Shown here one piece after another: positions 37,301-52,300 of a stretch of 64,000 nt of DNA (position 1 is the stretch's first letter; each line of letters starts with the position of its first letter). The DNA is taken from NCBI GenBank assembly GCA_903813345.2, contig CAIIXF020000006.1, positions 4,547,096 to 4,611,095 on the forward strand. The letters are read 5' to 3'. A program made the translations under genes and the position numbers. Below the pieces are notes generated by a model that had not been told where the DNA came from, did no database searches, and worked only from the letters and a program-made list of their open reading frames with translations. The DNA comes from Owenia fusiformis (lineage: Eukaryota; Annelida; Polychaeta; Sabellida; Oweniidae).

Positions 37301-40300
37301 TTAACAGTATTTTTACAATCATTTTCTTGAACTTTACCCAACTGACCTGTGCCAGCACAAAAAGGTATTCTACAAATACGCCATCTATCCTAAAGAGCAT
37401 TAACACAAGCAGTATGACGATATGTCCATCTGGGTTTTGAAAACCACTTTAGGGAACCAGAGGCAGAAATATTAAGAGTCTGTATAAGCATATGCCCACT
37501 GTATTAACAAGATCATGTATGACTATGTAAGCACAAGTACCAAGGAAATGTATCAAGAAGTCTTAAAATAGACATATGTAGTGAGAAAAATAATATCTTA
37601 AAGTTCAACTGATCACATGGAAACAAACCCCCAAATTCTAAAAAAATGATCTCTGCCTACGGTACTTTATCTGCATAGTCATTTTTCAAAAACATATTTC
37701 CAAAATATTCCATGACATTCTGTCTCAGATTTTCTACAATGTCAATGAAGAGTTTTGTGTCCTGCTTGTATTAATACTATCTATAGCACTTCTACGTAAT
37801 CTATGACATTTAGTTCTCTATTATACAGCAGTGTTACCATAGCAACAATCTGGAATGTCGTACGTACCATTTCCTGTGATTTCGTCCATTTGCATTTTTC
37901 TTCCCTTCACTTCCCTAACACAATGTTCATGTTGACCACAAATTTTGAATTTCACAATGTTAATTGAAATTATTGTATTGCTTGAAGTTAAAGAGGAAAC
38001 AAAGGATTGAGAGGATTAACTTTAACTGACCACCCCTTTAATATCTGAAAATGACTTATAAGAAATCAACAGAAAGTAATTCAAAATTTCAAATGCAAAA
38101 GTTGCAAAATTCATCAGAATTTACTCTTTTCCAAAATTATATCCAAAAACCTTCAAAATAAAAGCAAAATCAATTTTGTAGTTTCTCAGTTTTTGAAAGG
38201 GAAAATTCTGCATGTCCCTTCTTTGGTGTCCCTTTAATTCATGAAAATTGGATAAGACTTATAAAAGTGAATGCTGTACAGATTTTGATGGGAAAATGTG
38301 ATCAACATAAAGCTGTGCATTTGGGAAGAAGAGTTTCACACATCGTCGTCTTTATTTCTGATACAAAGTGTCCTTCTAATGATGATACTCTAATTATAAT
38401 ATTCTAATGATAATATTCTAATGATAATACTCTAATGATTTTTCTAATGATGATGCTCTAATGATAATTTTCTAATGATAATGCTCTAATGATAATTTTC
38501 TAATGATGATACAGCATTCGTGATCAGCTTCATTAAGTTGAGTAATTACAAACAATTATAAGTTTACTTCATTCCATTGTACAATCGTATTACAATCAAG
38601 TTGAAAATATAATCAAATTACATTTTGTGAATAAATGTCACAATATAATCAAATGTCACAATACAATTGTATAATTAAATGTCACAATTACAATCAATTT
38701 TCCTGTCGCTTCATTTAAGCTGATTACAGACACAATCAAATTCAGCTCATTTATGATGTATTACAAAAGGGAGACTTAATCTAAGCCCATAATTCATTTC
38801 ATAATCACTGGAGGTCATATCCAATCCCATAATTCATGATTTGATTACAGGAGGATTGATCCAATCACATAATTCATTTTATAATCCCAAAGGCATTCAT
38901 CCAATCCCATAATTCCTTTCATAATCACAGAGGAAGAATATGTAATCCCAGGATTCATTTAATCATATTAAGATAAATTCTATGTTTAAGTCTGACTGGA
39001 GTGGACAGACTTATATTAGCCTTTCAAATATTCATTCTCGGTCTCAAATCTTAAAGAGTAAGACACAAAATTGATCTTTCCAGATTGTTCTAAAGAGGAT
39101 GAAAACTCACTTTGCTGCTGCAGCAAGCATATTCCGCTTCATTAGCCAACAATATAATTACAAGAAATCGCAAAATAAATCCAAGCAGGTGCTTTTATTC
39201 AATCCATTTCGATTTTTCAATTCAATTTTCATTCAAATTCATTTCATTCTGATTAATTACAGATAGCACGAATATTATACTGACTTTTATTGATCCAAAA
39301 CCATGATCATAATTAATCCATTTTGGTAATAATCAACATAATCAAAAGGGATTCAGTCTAACATGTTTAGTTTCGCCATCCTGACTTGTAAAATGTTTAA
39401 TCTAACCATTAGTAGGCAAAGATATGTTAATAAGCTGCCAATTTAGAATAAAATCAATATAGTTTGCCTTCAAAGCCATATATGTAGTGTGAATGTTAGT
39501 CATGCCAGTAAAGACTGTCACCAACAAACAATGAAAAAAGGTCAAATCAAGGCTCCAGGTTAACCAGCATTCAAACATAAGCTAAGATGAAGTTATAAAT
39601 TCCATTCCAAATCAAATTGCATTCAATCAAAGCATACCATTCTCAGTTCTACAACTATTAACATTTGTAAGGATGGATATAATCACATCTAATCCAAAAG
39701 ATATTAGTAGAAGAAAGAAATCTATAAAATATGTGGAAAATTCAAATTTTCAATAATATTCCTTAAAAGACAAATATTCTGACTGCAGTTCAAACAAGAA
39801 GGAAATCCAGGACAACGTGAAGCCTTTTCCGTGATTGAGTGATGATAAAATAGTTGTGCATGATGTTATAAAGAAAATGGACATACCTCAAGCTCACTGT
39901 CAGAGACCACACTTCTGGTGCGTATGCTATGGTGGTTAATCCTTGCTTTTGATCTTAATGAGCTCTCTGATCCGTCTCGTGATAATGTATCGGAAGCAAG
40001 ACTTACAAGAGTGGCCTCAGACAAATCTGAGTCTTGGCTACTGAATTTCGCGAGAAGTTCCTTGCGTTTTGCATCAATCAGTTCTTTGTTCTTCACGAGT
40101 GCACTGAGTATGTCGCTGTTATGTATGGTCACAGATGGATGTAGGGGATTCGGCTCTGTTGGCTGATTGTTGTTGCTAGGGACAGTCGGGACTCTCAATT
40201 CAATGTTCTGGTACTCGTCACCATTCACCAATACTGGAGATCCTAACGATATAAAACAATCAACTGTTATTCATTCATGGTTAGGAAAAGGTGTGAGCGC

Positions 40301-43300
40301 AATGTGTTCATTTTACACAATTGTTTCCACATGGACAGTTTCATTATTTTTGCATTTTTTTAGTTTTTTCTTCAAATATGTTTTCTGGTAGACTACTGCG
40401 AATTGAGGCTAACCTCACTGATTGGGCTATATAAGAGGCCAATTCAATGTTGGATACTTTATGTGGTGGTCAGGTCACTTGTTAATGTGCTCTACTCTTA
40501 ATGTGCTCTACTTACCCAACATGCAAACTAACAATGAGAGAGAATCTCAAAAGTTCAATTAAGCTCTACTTGCAAGGTTAATTTGTACCCCCCCCCCTCC
40601 CCTTGATAACTTTGCAGTAAAACCAGTCTAATCAGAACATTATGCTCAAAATGGCAGTTGTTAAGGTTTAAGGTTTTAGGTTATAGCGCAGTCAGATGTC
40701 CCTTTGGTAGTTCGACTTTTTCAGGAAAGCAACAAACTTGGCACAGTTGTAGAAACATATGATCTGAATGAAAAATGATTTCGGGGCAAGTGATTCGGAG
40801 TGGTCTTCTTGGATTGTAAGCCTCTGACCCCCACCCCTATCAGGCGGGGAGGGGGTACATTATAATAAAATAAATAAAAATAGTTGTAAAGTATATTTCT
40901 TTATATGACTTCATTTGGTGATTGCTTTGAGCCTTGAAATTGAGAAAAACCTATTTTAGAAGTGGTGTTTAGGATGGAAAATACATTTTAACCCAATTAT
41001 CTAGCGTGAATTCATCTTTCAAAGGGTCAAATATGGGACATCAAGTACTGTATTTCAAGAATGTGATGTCTGATCATCCTGAAAAAATTCATACTAATAG
41101 AGATATAGGTGTTAATCACTCATATGATATATGGCTTGTGTAGCTCATGTAATTTTTGAGAAATAAATTATCGAAATATGGATATTTAAGCCCTTGCGGC
41201 CTAGGGGTGACCTTATTTTACCTTAATAATTTTTAAGATATGCAATGTTTGGGCCTCATATGAATTCTAAATGTTGCATTAAGTATTGTTTTGTCATATT
41301 ATTCCTAATTAAATGTAAAAAAATTATTGGAAATAAAAAAAAATCAAATTTTCATTTTCGGTTCTAAAGGGCCAGGGGTAACCATATTTTACCCTAATAA
41401 TTTCCCAGATATGTAATATATGCATCTCAAATTAGCTCAAGATGGTGCATATAGTTCTGTTTTATCATACTTCTTCCAATAAGATGTAGAAAATGATCGG
41501 ATATATCTAAAAAATCAAAATTTTCACTTAAGCTCTTGATGGCCCTTGGGTAACCTTATTTTACCTTAATAATTTTCTAAATATGAGATATAGTCACCTC
41601 AAATGAGCTTAAGATGGTATATTTAGTCCTGTTTTATCAAATCATTCCCAAGGAGTGAAAAAATGATTGGAAATTATAAGAAAATGACATTTTCATATTA
41701 CACCCCCAATCCGCAACATCTTCTTGCAGCGCTGTAAACAGTACTGAACAGTGCAGTACTCTGACTATAGCAATGTACAATGCTATTCTAACACCATCTG
41801 TTTTGGACAGCATGGTACAGTACTGTTTTTACAGCTCAGTACTGTTTTAGAAAACAGCTGTATTCAGTACTGTTTTTACAGCACTGTTTATGAAACCATG
41901 CTGTTTGATGCAGTTTGAGATTGATAGTGTAGTTTATGATAGGTCAGGAATATGAACCTCAACAGCCATTTATTCCTTTTTAGTACCAATGGCAATACTA
42001 TCTAGTTTTATAGAACATTTTCTAAGATATGAAAATGTTTGATAAGTCCAGTTCATATTCGCACGAGTAGTAGCATTGTTAAGATTCTGTATATTATCAT
42101 TTGAGTACATATAATCCAAATCTATAAAACCTAATCAAAGGAGTCACAATTTATGGATTCTGACAGTCTCTCCTACAGCTACATAGCTCAGAGCAAATCA
42201 GATCTGCTTTCAAACATTTGCATCTGTTCTCTTGACACAGGTATCTACCCCATGACCTACATTTTATGTTGTGGCCTCAGTATCAGCAGTGGGAGTAGTC
42301 CAGCCACATTCATGTGGTGATAGAAACTGTGGGTAAGAATGCATCAGAATGAATAAGGACTCTAGTCTTCTAATTTTAGGGTATCAAAAAAGATTTAAAG
42401 CTTAAGAACACTTGAGTAACCTCTGGGTACACCTTCTATTCCTGCAAATCAGTTGACTAAGAGTAGTAGCAGAATGCATCTAGCGATTGTATGAAAAATG
42501 GTAAGGGCTAAACTTCGTTCATGCCCAAGTAGACTGCCAGTTTAAACCACATCAAAATCAACTGTATTGACTATGATTCTTATTAGGTCATGACAGAAGC
42601 AGTCTTTGGCATGCTTCTTCATATGAGCGAATGGTGATGGCAGATACTTCACTATCAGGCTAAGATATTGCATTACCTCATTGTGAGGTCACTATCTTCT
42701 TGCCATCTTCCTCCAGGGTCTCAGTTTTGATGCCTGGAAGGAAAACAGCTCCCTCTTGTTCCAACTATCTTAGGAAATCTTGCCAATTCCACAGAAGAAA
42801 ATTAGTAGGATATACTTTCCTCACTGTTCCAGTTTTGTGCTGTTTGTATCTATGCTCATTAACATCAAAGTTGAATGACTAAGCTACATAGTAGATGCCA
42901 AAATAATAGACAGGGCATGTATAGTTAAACATGCTTACAGTGAAATATAAAGAAAATCTGGTGATTATGCAAATATGATATTACCCATGTAAAAGTCTGC
43001 AAATAGTTCATTGCCTTGATGTCAGCTGGGATGTTTACAAGAACACTAGCTTAAAGGGGCAACAAGGTCTGTAGAAGATTCAATTTTTTTACTTTTTCTG
43101 AGCTATCAGGGCAATATTTGGCTTTGACATACCTATTTTCTTAAAATGTATGGATAAACTATCAATTTCAGCATTAAGAAGTGTAAATTCAGTTCAAAGC
43201 TTCTATAAAGGGAGTCCCACTTATAGGTTTTTAAGATCCAAAACATTTCAAGAGGAATCAGCTGAAATAATGTTCATACAGGGAGTTTCTTTTGAAAAAA

Positions 43301-46300
43301 ATAAACATATATGTTAGTCTTGATGAAATATCAAAACTTGAATATATTTTGACACTGGTCCATGATCGTTGAATGGCCCCTTTGCACTAATTGTTGCACC
43401 TTTAAAACAGCACTAGAGAGACTTGTGGAACTGGAACAAGGATAGTCTAAGGAGGAAACTGATACCCTTGAAATGGATGGAAAGAAGATTGTGACCACAT
43501 AAATTAAGGAGGCAATACAATGTTTTAGCTTAACAGTGAGGTTCTGTCATCACCCTTGCTCTTATAAGAAGAAGCAGATTCAAGGATATTTCTCAATATT
43601 TTCAGTTAGACTGCTTCAATCATGGCCTTCAAGAGAAAGAATAATACTCCTTACATTTAATTCTGATGTGGTTATCCTGGCATATATGTGATGTTAAAAA
43701 CTGAAAAAGTCAATTTGGATAGCATATGGTAAGGGAGAAAACATATCAATATCTACCTGCCCATGACCAAAGTTTAATCCTCCCCATTTCTCATACAATC
43801 ATTGGATGTGATGTTACATCTGTATTCTACTGCTATGGAAAAATGGAATAAATGGATTGAGATTTAAATGTGTCACTGGATTTTCTAATTGTTGTTAATC
43901 ATTATCTCAGTAGGAATAAAGTGAAAAACAGACTATTTTCCCCATTTTGAGATCATTTTATCTTGAAAATTATTTTTGATAACATTTGGCATTCTTGTGC
44001 CCAATCATTGACTGTCAATATTCACTGACAGAATCCTTGACAGAAGCAGCTCACCTTAACCCCCCCCCCCCCATCAGGCTAAGGTGACTGGACTTACTAC
44101 CCTTTGCATTCATTCGACTTTCCTTCTCAAAAGAGAGCTTTGTCTTCACTCTATCAGTTTTCAATGAATCTCTGAACTCACTGCGCTAATCAGAGTTTGT
44201 TGTCGAATTAAGGACAGCTTTCTATATGGTCATTTTCTCTGACGAAATCGCATCATTAATGTGCACGCATTTACCACTTGTTCCTTCAAGCGCGCTGATT
44301 GGTTGAGAATAGGTCAGCATGGTTTATTGCAGCTTGGGTCATAAATGCTTTAAGACCCAAGCTGCCAATGGCATCGATCATGGGGACGGGGCTGCTAAAC
44401 TCACTCCATCCTGTGCTTCTATATTATGGTAATATTTGATAAAATCACCCCTGACCTGTCAAAAGCTAAAAATGTTATTTTTCAAATTTCCATTATTTTT
44501 TACATCTCCTAAGGAATAATATGACAAAACAAGAGTATATGACACAATTCTAAGCTCATTTGAGATGCATACGTCTCATTATTAAGAAAAGTTCAAGGTT
44601 AAATAAGCCCCCCCCCCCCCAGGCCATCATAAGCTAAAATGAAAATTTCAAATTTTATGAAATGTCCAATCATTTTCTACATCTTATTGGAGGTATAATG
44701 ATTAAACAGCACTATATGCACCATCTTGAGCTAATTTGGGATACATATATTACAAACCTTGAAAGTTATTAAGGTAAAATATGGTTACCCCTGGCCCTTC
44801 AGAAGTGATAATGAAATTTTTTTTTTTCAAAGAAAGTTCCAATCATTTTTCAATCCAATTAGGAATAATATGACAAAACAAGACTCAATGCACCATTTTG
44901 AGCTCATATGAGACCCATACATTGCATATCTTAAAAATTATTTAGGTAGAATAAGGTTACCCCTAGGTCGCAAGGGCTTAAAAATTCAAATTTCGATAAT
45001 TTTTATCTCAAAAAATACATGAGCTACCCAAGCCATATTCTATATTTGTGATGAACACTTATACCCCTATTAGTATGAATTTTTCCAAGATGATCAGACA
45101 TCACATTCTTGAAATACAGTACTTGATGTCCCAAATTTGACCCTTTAAAAGATGAATTCACGCTAGATAATTGGGTCAAAATGCATTTTCCACACTAAAC
45201 ACCACATCTACAATCGGTTTGTCTCAATTTCAAGGCTCAGAGCAATCACCAAATGAAGTCATTTAAAAAAAATTACTTCACAACCATTTTTATTTATTTT
45301 TTATAATGTACCCCCTCCCCGCCTGATAGGGGTTGGGGTCAGAGACTAAAAAATCCATGAAGACCACTCCGGATCACTTGCCCCGAAATCATTTTCCACT
45401 CAGATCAAGTGTTTCTACAACTGTGCCAAGTTTGTTGCTTTCCTGAAAAAGTCGAACTATAAAGGGCTCATTTCTGGACATCTGACTGCGCTATTACTTT
45501 AACAAGGTTGTCAATGGGAGATTACAAAATTGGGACTGAGAGAAAGTGTTCACATAGGGAGGTGTTCAGATATACAGGTTTTACTGTATTTGTTTTTCAT
45601 TGCTATCTTCAACAAATTTCATTGCAGTGGCAAGCAGAGTGGATATTCCCAATGAACTTATGAAATGCTCCCAGACATTTATAAAGTCATGCAAAATTAT
45701 ATGAGACATTGCACATTGCAAGTTAGTAAGATCAACATCTCCATTATAACATAACACAAGGTCAGTTGAGAGAGGTGTTCACTATCACTTTTATATTTTG
45801 CTGTAAATGAATGTATAAAGGGCATAGATGCTAATGTCATTTTATGACATTCACACCACTTATTATAACTGGCTGTCACATCTAGTTGGAAAATGCCATG
45901 AAAAAATAAGAAATTTTATGAAAAGTGATAAAATCTCAAAACCCTTCAAAATACTCATCATGAAAAAAGAATAAATGAAATTCTCCAATGGCACAGTTCT
46001 TAACAATGAATTCTGAAAGTTTGAAAATGTTTAACATAAAATATACAAACTCGACTACAGACTACAAGATTTATCAATCTTTTTTCAAGGATAAATTCAA
46101 TATTCTTATATGAGCTTTTAACATATGTTTAGCATATTTTTATCATTTCATATTTTTTCTTTTTTATATTTTTTCTTATCTTTTTCATAATTTCATCATT
46201 TATTCATGGTATTTCTCATGACATGCAGACATTCATGGAATGCGGACACAACGAGGATGAAACAACATTGACACTCAGAGCAGGTCCTCCCTTCCCATGA

Positions 46301-49300
46301 TCCTTAGGAACCTCACTCATCTTAAACAATTCTCAATGGCGTTGATGAAAAAATTGAATTCTAGTGTGGTAAAATTAGACTATTTTTCAAAACTGTTTGA
46401 TATAAAGCAGCAAAGTTAAATCACTCTCTTCAATCTAGAAATCATAAATAGTCGGAAGTGATCAAAACTCATCGATCCAAACATACACTAAGCTCTATTA
46501 GTTCTTTCAATTTCGATTGGCTAAAACAGGTGAGATAAGCAGCAGAGAGAATCATGGGAGAGAGTGTCCTGTGGAGTGACTTGCCTCCAGATTCAGTGCT
46601 GGTACTTGATGATGAAAGACCATGTGGTATGTTAAAATGAAGGGGATTCACAAAGCCTGGAGATGACACTGTGGAACTACTTGTACTGGCAGATCTTACA
46701 CCACCAGCTTGGGGACCTGCTGTAGAAATTAAAATGGATGTTGATGCTCAGGACTTTATGAAAGATTTGAATTTGCTTAATTTATAATTCATTCCTCAAA
46801 CGGTTCCAAGATCATGAAATGCAAATTCTAGATTGTTTCCTATTGCTAATCAAGCCATGAAGATGAATGCCACAGGCCCAAATGATTCAAAGATTGAGCA
46901 TATTTTTGGAGAGTGCCTCGAGATTCTCCCTTTTAAGAGAAACAAAGGTGCCTTCTGGGAAATTACTCCCTCCCTTGTATATGAACCTATCAAATATAAC
47001 TATACAAACAGATTTCGCATAAAAAGCTAACATCATTCCAATCCAAGATTGGGCTTCAAGCTGCAACAAATGCATTTATAAATAAATAAACATCCAGAAT
47101 GAGACTATTTCCTTGCTCACCTATAGATGGGACAAGTTTCTCCTGGTGGTCTGGTGTTTCTAGGACTTTCCCCTCTGATTTCTGTGGGGACAACAAGTCA
47201 TCACTGCGAAGACTCTCTCGACTACCAAATGGAGAACTCGTCTGGAAAATTGAACTAAATGACTACATTTCATAGTAAAACTTTTATAACTTTATATTTT
47301 ATAAATAATATTGAACAACACTTAGGAACTATCCTCTCGAATTGTTTTAAATTCATTATAATGATCCAAAACTTCACTTTGGTACAAAACTCTTCGAAGA
47401 GGTTTTCCTGGAATTCCGATGACAAGATTGAAATTGCAATTGCCCACCCATCCATACATATGCATGCTCATTATCACAACAATAAAGAAGCAAAACAAAG
47501 TACAATAAAATTGCTTCCAGAGTTGAAGCAGCACAGGACTAACCTGAGAAGTACCACTGTGATCACTCCTATTACTTCCCCCAACTTCCTTCAGCCAGTA
47601 GTGTGTATGTGCTATCTCAAGGACCATCAGCATACTGGCCATGCCTCCAAGTCCCTGGTTCTGGTAGGTGTGCTCTAGACCAGTGATGACAGCTTTCAGA
47701 ATGGCCAGGATACCTTTGAAAACAGATCTGGTGACTTGCTGCAATGAGAGAATGGTTAGAATCATAAATGTATTGCATAAAGAAAAATCGCCCATTTGAG
47801 ATGGTCCCCCATACTTATCAATAGCCCTATTCAAATACACATCAGATTGAAGTAAGAAACAGCATTATTCAAATGAATATTATCATCAAGACACAAGGAT
47901 CTGAAGTCACTGAAGTATCTAAAGGCCTTAAAGGATACACAAGGCACTAAAGGTACAAGGCACTAAAGGTACATTTAGGCACTAAATGACCAATAAGGCC
48001 CTAAATGATCTCAAGGCCCTAAAGGATCTCAAGGCCCAAATGATCTAAAGGCCCTAAATGATCTCAAGGCCCTAAATGATCTCAAGGCCCTAAATGATCT
48101 CAAGTCCCTAAATGATCTCAAGGCCCTAAAGGATCTCAAGGCCCAAATGATCTAAAGGCCCAAATGATCTAAAGGCCCAAATGATCTCAAGGCCCTAAAG
48201 GATCTCAAGGCCCAAAGGATCTCAAGGTATCATGGCTACTCACCACATCTTCAAGATGAGCGTCTTCATCTGTTAATTTCTTATCAAGTGATGTGTTAAG
48301 CCGACTAACAACAAAAGCTCTGTAATTTTCATCTTCCATTAATTTCTTCACTTTAGACAGCTTCCACCAGCTGACTCCTTGCCCTTCCATGACGCCATTC
48401 AGGACTTCCTTCAGGAATTGCTGGTTCTCACTGAAAATTAAGAAATATATCCTTTTTATAACCAATTGTGCACTAAGAGGGATTACCAATGAGAATGAAA
48501 ACATGATTACCACAATTCACCATATGAGAATTTAGTGCATTGCCAAATAGGCAACTAGATTTTTCCAAGTTCATTGGCAAGAGTGAAAAGTGATTGCCAC
48601 AATTCACCATATAGGAATTTAGTACATTGTCAAATAGGCAACTAGATTTTTCCAAGTTCATTGGCAAGAGTGAAAAGTGATTGCCACAATTCACCATATG
48701 AGAATTTAGTGCATTGCCAAATAGGCAACTAGATTTTTCCAAGTTCATTGGCAAGAGTGAAAAGTGATTGCCACAATAGGCAACTAGATTTTTCAAAGTT
48801 GATTGGTAAGAGTGAAAAGTGATTGCCACAATTCACCATATAGGAATTTAGTGCATTGCCAAATAGGCAACTAGATTTTTTCAAGTTCATTGGCAAGAGG
48901 GAAAAGTGATTGCCACAATTCACCATATAGGAATTTAGTGCATTGCAAAATAGGCAACTAGATTTTTCCAAGTTCATTGGCAAGAGTGAAAAGTGATTGC
49001 CACAATTCACCATATAGGAATTTAGTACATTGTCAAATAGGCAACTAGATTTTTTCAAGTTCATTGGCAAGAGGGAAAAGTGATTGCCACAATTCACCAT
49101 ATAGGAATTTAGTGCATTGCCAAATAGGCAACTAGATTTTTCCAAGTTCATTGGCAAGAGTGAAAAGTGATTGCCACAATTCACCATATAGGAATTTAGT
49201 ACATTGTCAAATAGGCAACTAGATTTTTCCAAGTTCATTGGCAAGAGTGAAAAGTGATTGCCACAATTCACCATATAGGAATTTAGTACATTGTCAAATA

Positions 49301-52300
49301 GGCAACTAGATTTTTCCAAGTTCATTGGCAAGAGTGAAAAGTGATTGCCACAATAGGCAACTAGATTTTTCAAAGTTGATTGGTAAGAGTGAAAAGTGAT
49401 TGCCACAATTCACCATATAGGAATTTAGTGCATTGTCAAATAGGCAACTAGATTTTTCCAAGTTCATTGGCAAGAGTGAAACGTGATTGCCACAATTCAC
49501 CATATAGGAATTCAGTGCATTGCCAAATAGGCAACTAGACTTTTTCAAGTTCATTGGCAAGAGTGAAAAGTGATTGCCACAATTCACCATATAGGAATTT
49601 AGTGCATTGCAAAATAGGCAACTAGATTTTTCCAAGTTCATTGGTGTCATAATTTGGGCATGCTTTCACATCATTTTGCAGTTTGTTCAGGTTATAATCA
49701 ACCTTAAGAAACAATAATTGTCACTGCAATCGAACAGCTTGTGTTATTCATATTGTATTATTGTATTTTGGAGTGAGTCCAACATGCTGGACAGCTCATG
49801 TTATAATTGTAATTTGTAATTTTGATTTCACTGTACATATTATCTGATTGGTCAAGTATTGAACGTATTACTCAACTCAGGTATTTCCACTAAGTATAAA
49901 TGTTATTGAAAGCTCTTGTTCCACATCATTTCAACATCTGGTGATCATAGTTTGAAAAGGGTCTAAACAAACCCGAACCCAGCAGCCCTGTGAGGTGCTT
50001 ATGTGTTGTGTTGTTGCCTATGTGCTTATACAGAGACTGATTGAATGGCGTTCATGCTTTTGATATCAAGTGGCGTTCTTAGTGTGACCTAGAAGACATA
50101 TATCTGAGACAATGCCGTTATTCAGCAACGTGTATTATTCAGCAAAGTGGGACAAAGCCGTTATTCAGCATGTGTATTATTCAGCGTAGTGGGACTCTCA
50201 CAGTACATGCAGTGGGAGCCATGCAGTGACAACATGCCATCAACATAGTGTGGTGATGTTATAGTGCCATGCAGTATTTTATATGACACTGGTATTTTGA
50301 TAGTGTAAACTATGTACCATTAAAGTATTGAACCTAAAATGGAGACTCTTGAGTAGTAACATATCAAGATAATGATCATATATACCTTATGTTTGTCTTA
50401 ATTAAATATATATTATATTACTAAACCCAATGCTTTATGTAACTACATTGACCGACTTTATAGAACGTTACAATTGGCAAGAGTGAAAAGTGATTGCCAC
50501 AATTCACCATATAGGAATTTAGTACATTGTCAAATAGGCAACTAGATTTTTCCAAGTTCATTGGCAAGAGTGAAAAGTGATTGCCACAATTCACCATATA
50601 GGAATTTAGTGCACTGCCAAATAGGCAACTAGATTTTTCCAAGTTCATTGGCAAGAGTGAAAAGTGATTGCCACAATTCACCATATAGGAATTTAGTACA
50701 TTGTCAAATAGGCAACTAGATTTTTCCAAGTTCATTGGCAAGAGTGAAAAGTGATTGCCACAATTCACCATATAGGAATTTAGTACATTGTCAAATAGAC
50801 AACTAGATTTTTCCAAGTTCATTGGCAAGAGTGAAAAGTGATTGCCACAATTCACCATATAGGAATTTAGTACATTGTCAAATAGGCAACTAGATTTTTC
50901 CAAGTTCATTGGCAAGAGTGAAAAGTGATTGCCACAATTCACCATATAGGAATTTAGTACATTGTCAAATAGGCAACTAGATTTTTTCAAGTTCATTGGC
51001 AAGAGGGAAAAGTGATTGCCACAATTCACCATATAGGAATTTAGTGCATTGCCAAATAGGCAACTAGATTTTTCCAAGTTCATTGGCAAGAGTGAAAAGT
51101 GATTGCCACAATTCACCATATAGGAATTTAGTACATTGTCAAATAGGCAACTAGATTTTTCCAAGTTCATTGGCAAGAGTGAAAAGTGATTGCCACAATT
51201 CACCATATAGGAATTTAGTACATTGTCAAATAGGCAACTAGATTTTTCCAAGTTCATTGGCAAGAGTGAAAAGTGATTGCCACAATTCACCATATGAGAA
51301 TTTAGTGCATTGCCAAATAGGCAACTAGATTTTTCCAAGTTCATTGGCAAGAGTGAAAAGTGATTGTCACAATTCACCATATAGGAATTTAGTACATTGT
51401 CAAATAGACAACTAGATTTTTCCAAGTTCATTGGCAAGAGTGAAAAGTGATTGCCACAATTCACCATATAGGAATTTAGTACATTGTCAAATAGGCAACT
51501 AGATTTTTCCAAGTTCATTGGCAAGAGTGAAAAGTGATTGCCACAATTCACCATATAGGAATTTAGTACATTGTCAAATAGGCAACTAGATTTTTCCAAG
51601 TTCATTGGCAAGAGTGAAAAGTGATTGCCACAATTCACCATATAGGAATTTAGTGCATTGCCAAATAGGCAACTAGATTTTTCCAAGTTCATTGGCAAGA
51701 GTGAAAAGTGATTGCCACAATTCACCATATAGGAATTTAGTGCATTGCCAAATAGGCAACTAGATTTTTCCAAGTTCATTGGCAAGAGTGAAAAGTGATT
51801 GCCACAATTCACCATATAGGAATTTAGTGCATTGCCAAATAGGCAACTAGATTTTTCCAAGTTCATTGGCAAGAGTGAAAAGTGATTGCCACAATTCACC
51901 ATATAGGAATTTAGTACATTGTCAAATAGGCAACTAGATTTTTCCAAGTTCATTGGCAAGAGTGAAAAGTGATTGCCACAATTCACCATATAGGAATTTA
52001 GTGCATTGTCAAATATGCAACTAGATTTTTCAAAGTTGATTGGTAAGAGTGAAAAGTGATTGCCACAATTCACCATATAGGAATTTAGTGCACTGCCAAA
52101 TAGGCAACTAGATTTTTCAAAGTTGATTGGCAAGAGTGAAAAGTGATTGCCACAATTCACCATATAGGAATTTAGTGCACTGCCAAATAGGCAACTAGAT
52201 TTTTCAAGTTCATTGGCAAGAGTGAAAAGTGATTGCCACAATTCACCATATAGGAATTTAGTACATTGTCAAATAGGCAACTAGATTTTTCCAAGTTCAT

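Larger units (their letters stand above)
34631..39886 (-). other. MADD intron of ~5.3 kb
   Basis: GT-AG intron. It contains the MITE at 35258-35860, an X-box-like GTTACCATAGCAAC at 37833-37846 and the two tandem arrays at 38383-38510 and 38780-38960. The remainder is AT-rich with no coding. Confidence 0.6.

Noticed and set aside
47322-47840. 172-codon single continuous minus-strand protein
   Set aside because: Only 47544-47738 is exon, with a consensus acceptor and donor; the flanking parts are intron that happens to be open.
49645-50472. DNA transposon rather than LTR
   Set aside because: No terminal inverted repeats beyond the short TG...CA ends; the 5-bp duplication and LTR-like TATA and polyadenylation signals favour a solo LTR.
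50421-52241. 606-codon minus-strand open frame (and 225-, 135-, 118-, 114- and 98-codon relatives at 48473-52775)
   Set aside because: It is the translation of the 87-bp intronic minisatellite, whose unit length is divisible by three and stop-free. There is no start context, no unique coding and no splice structure.
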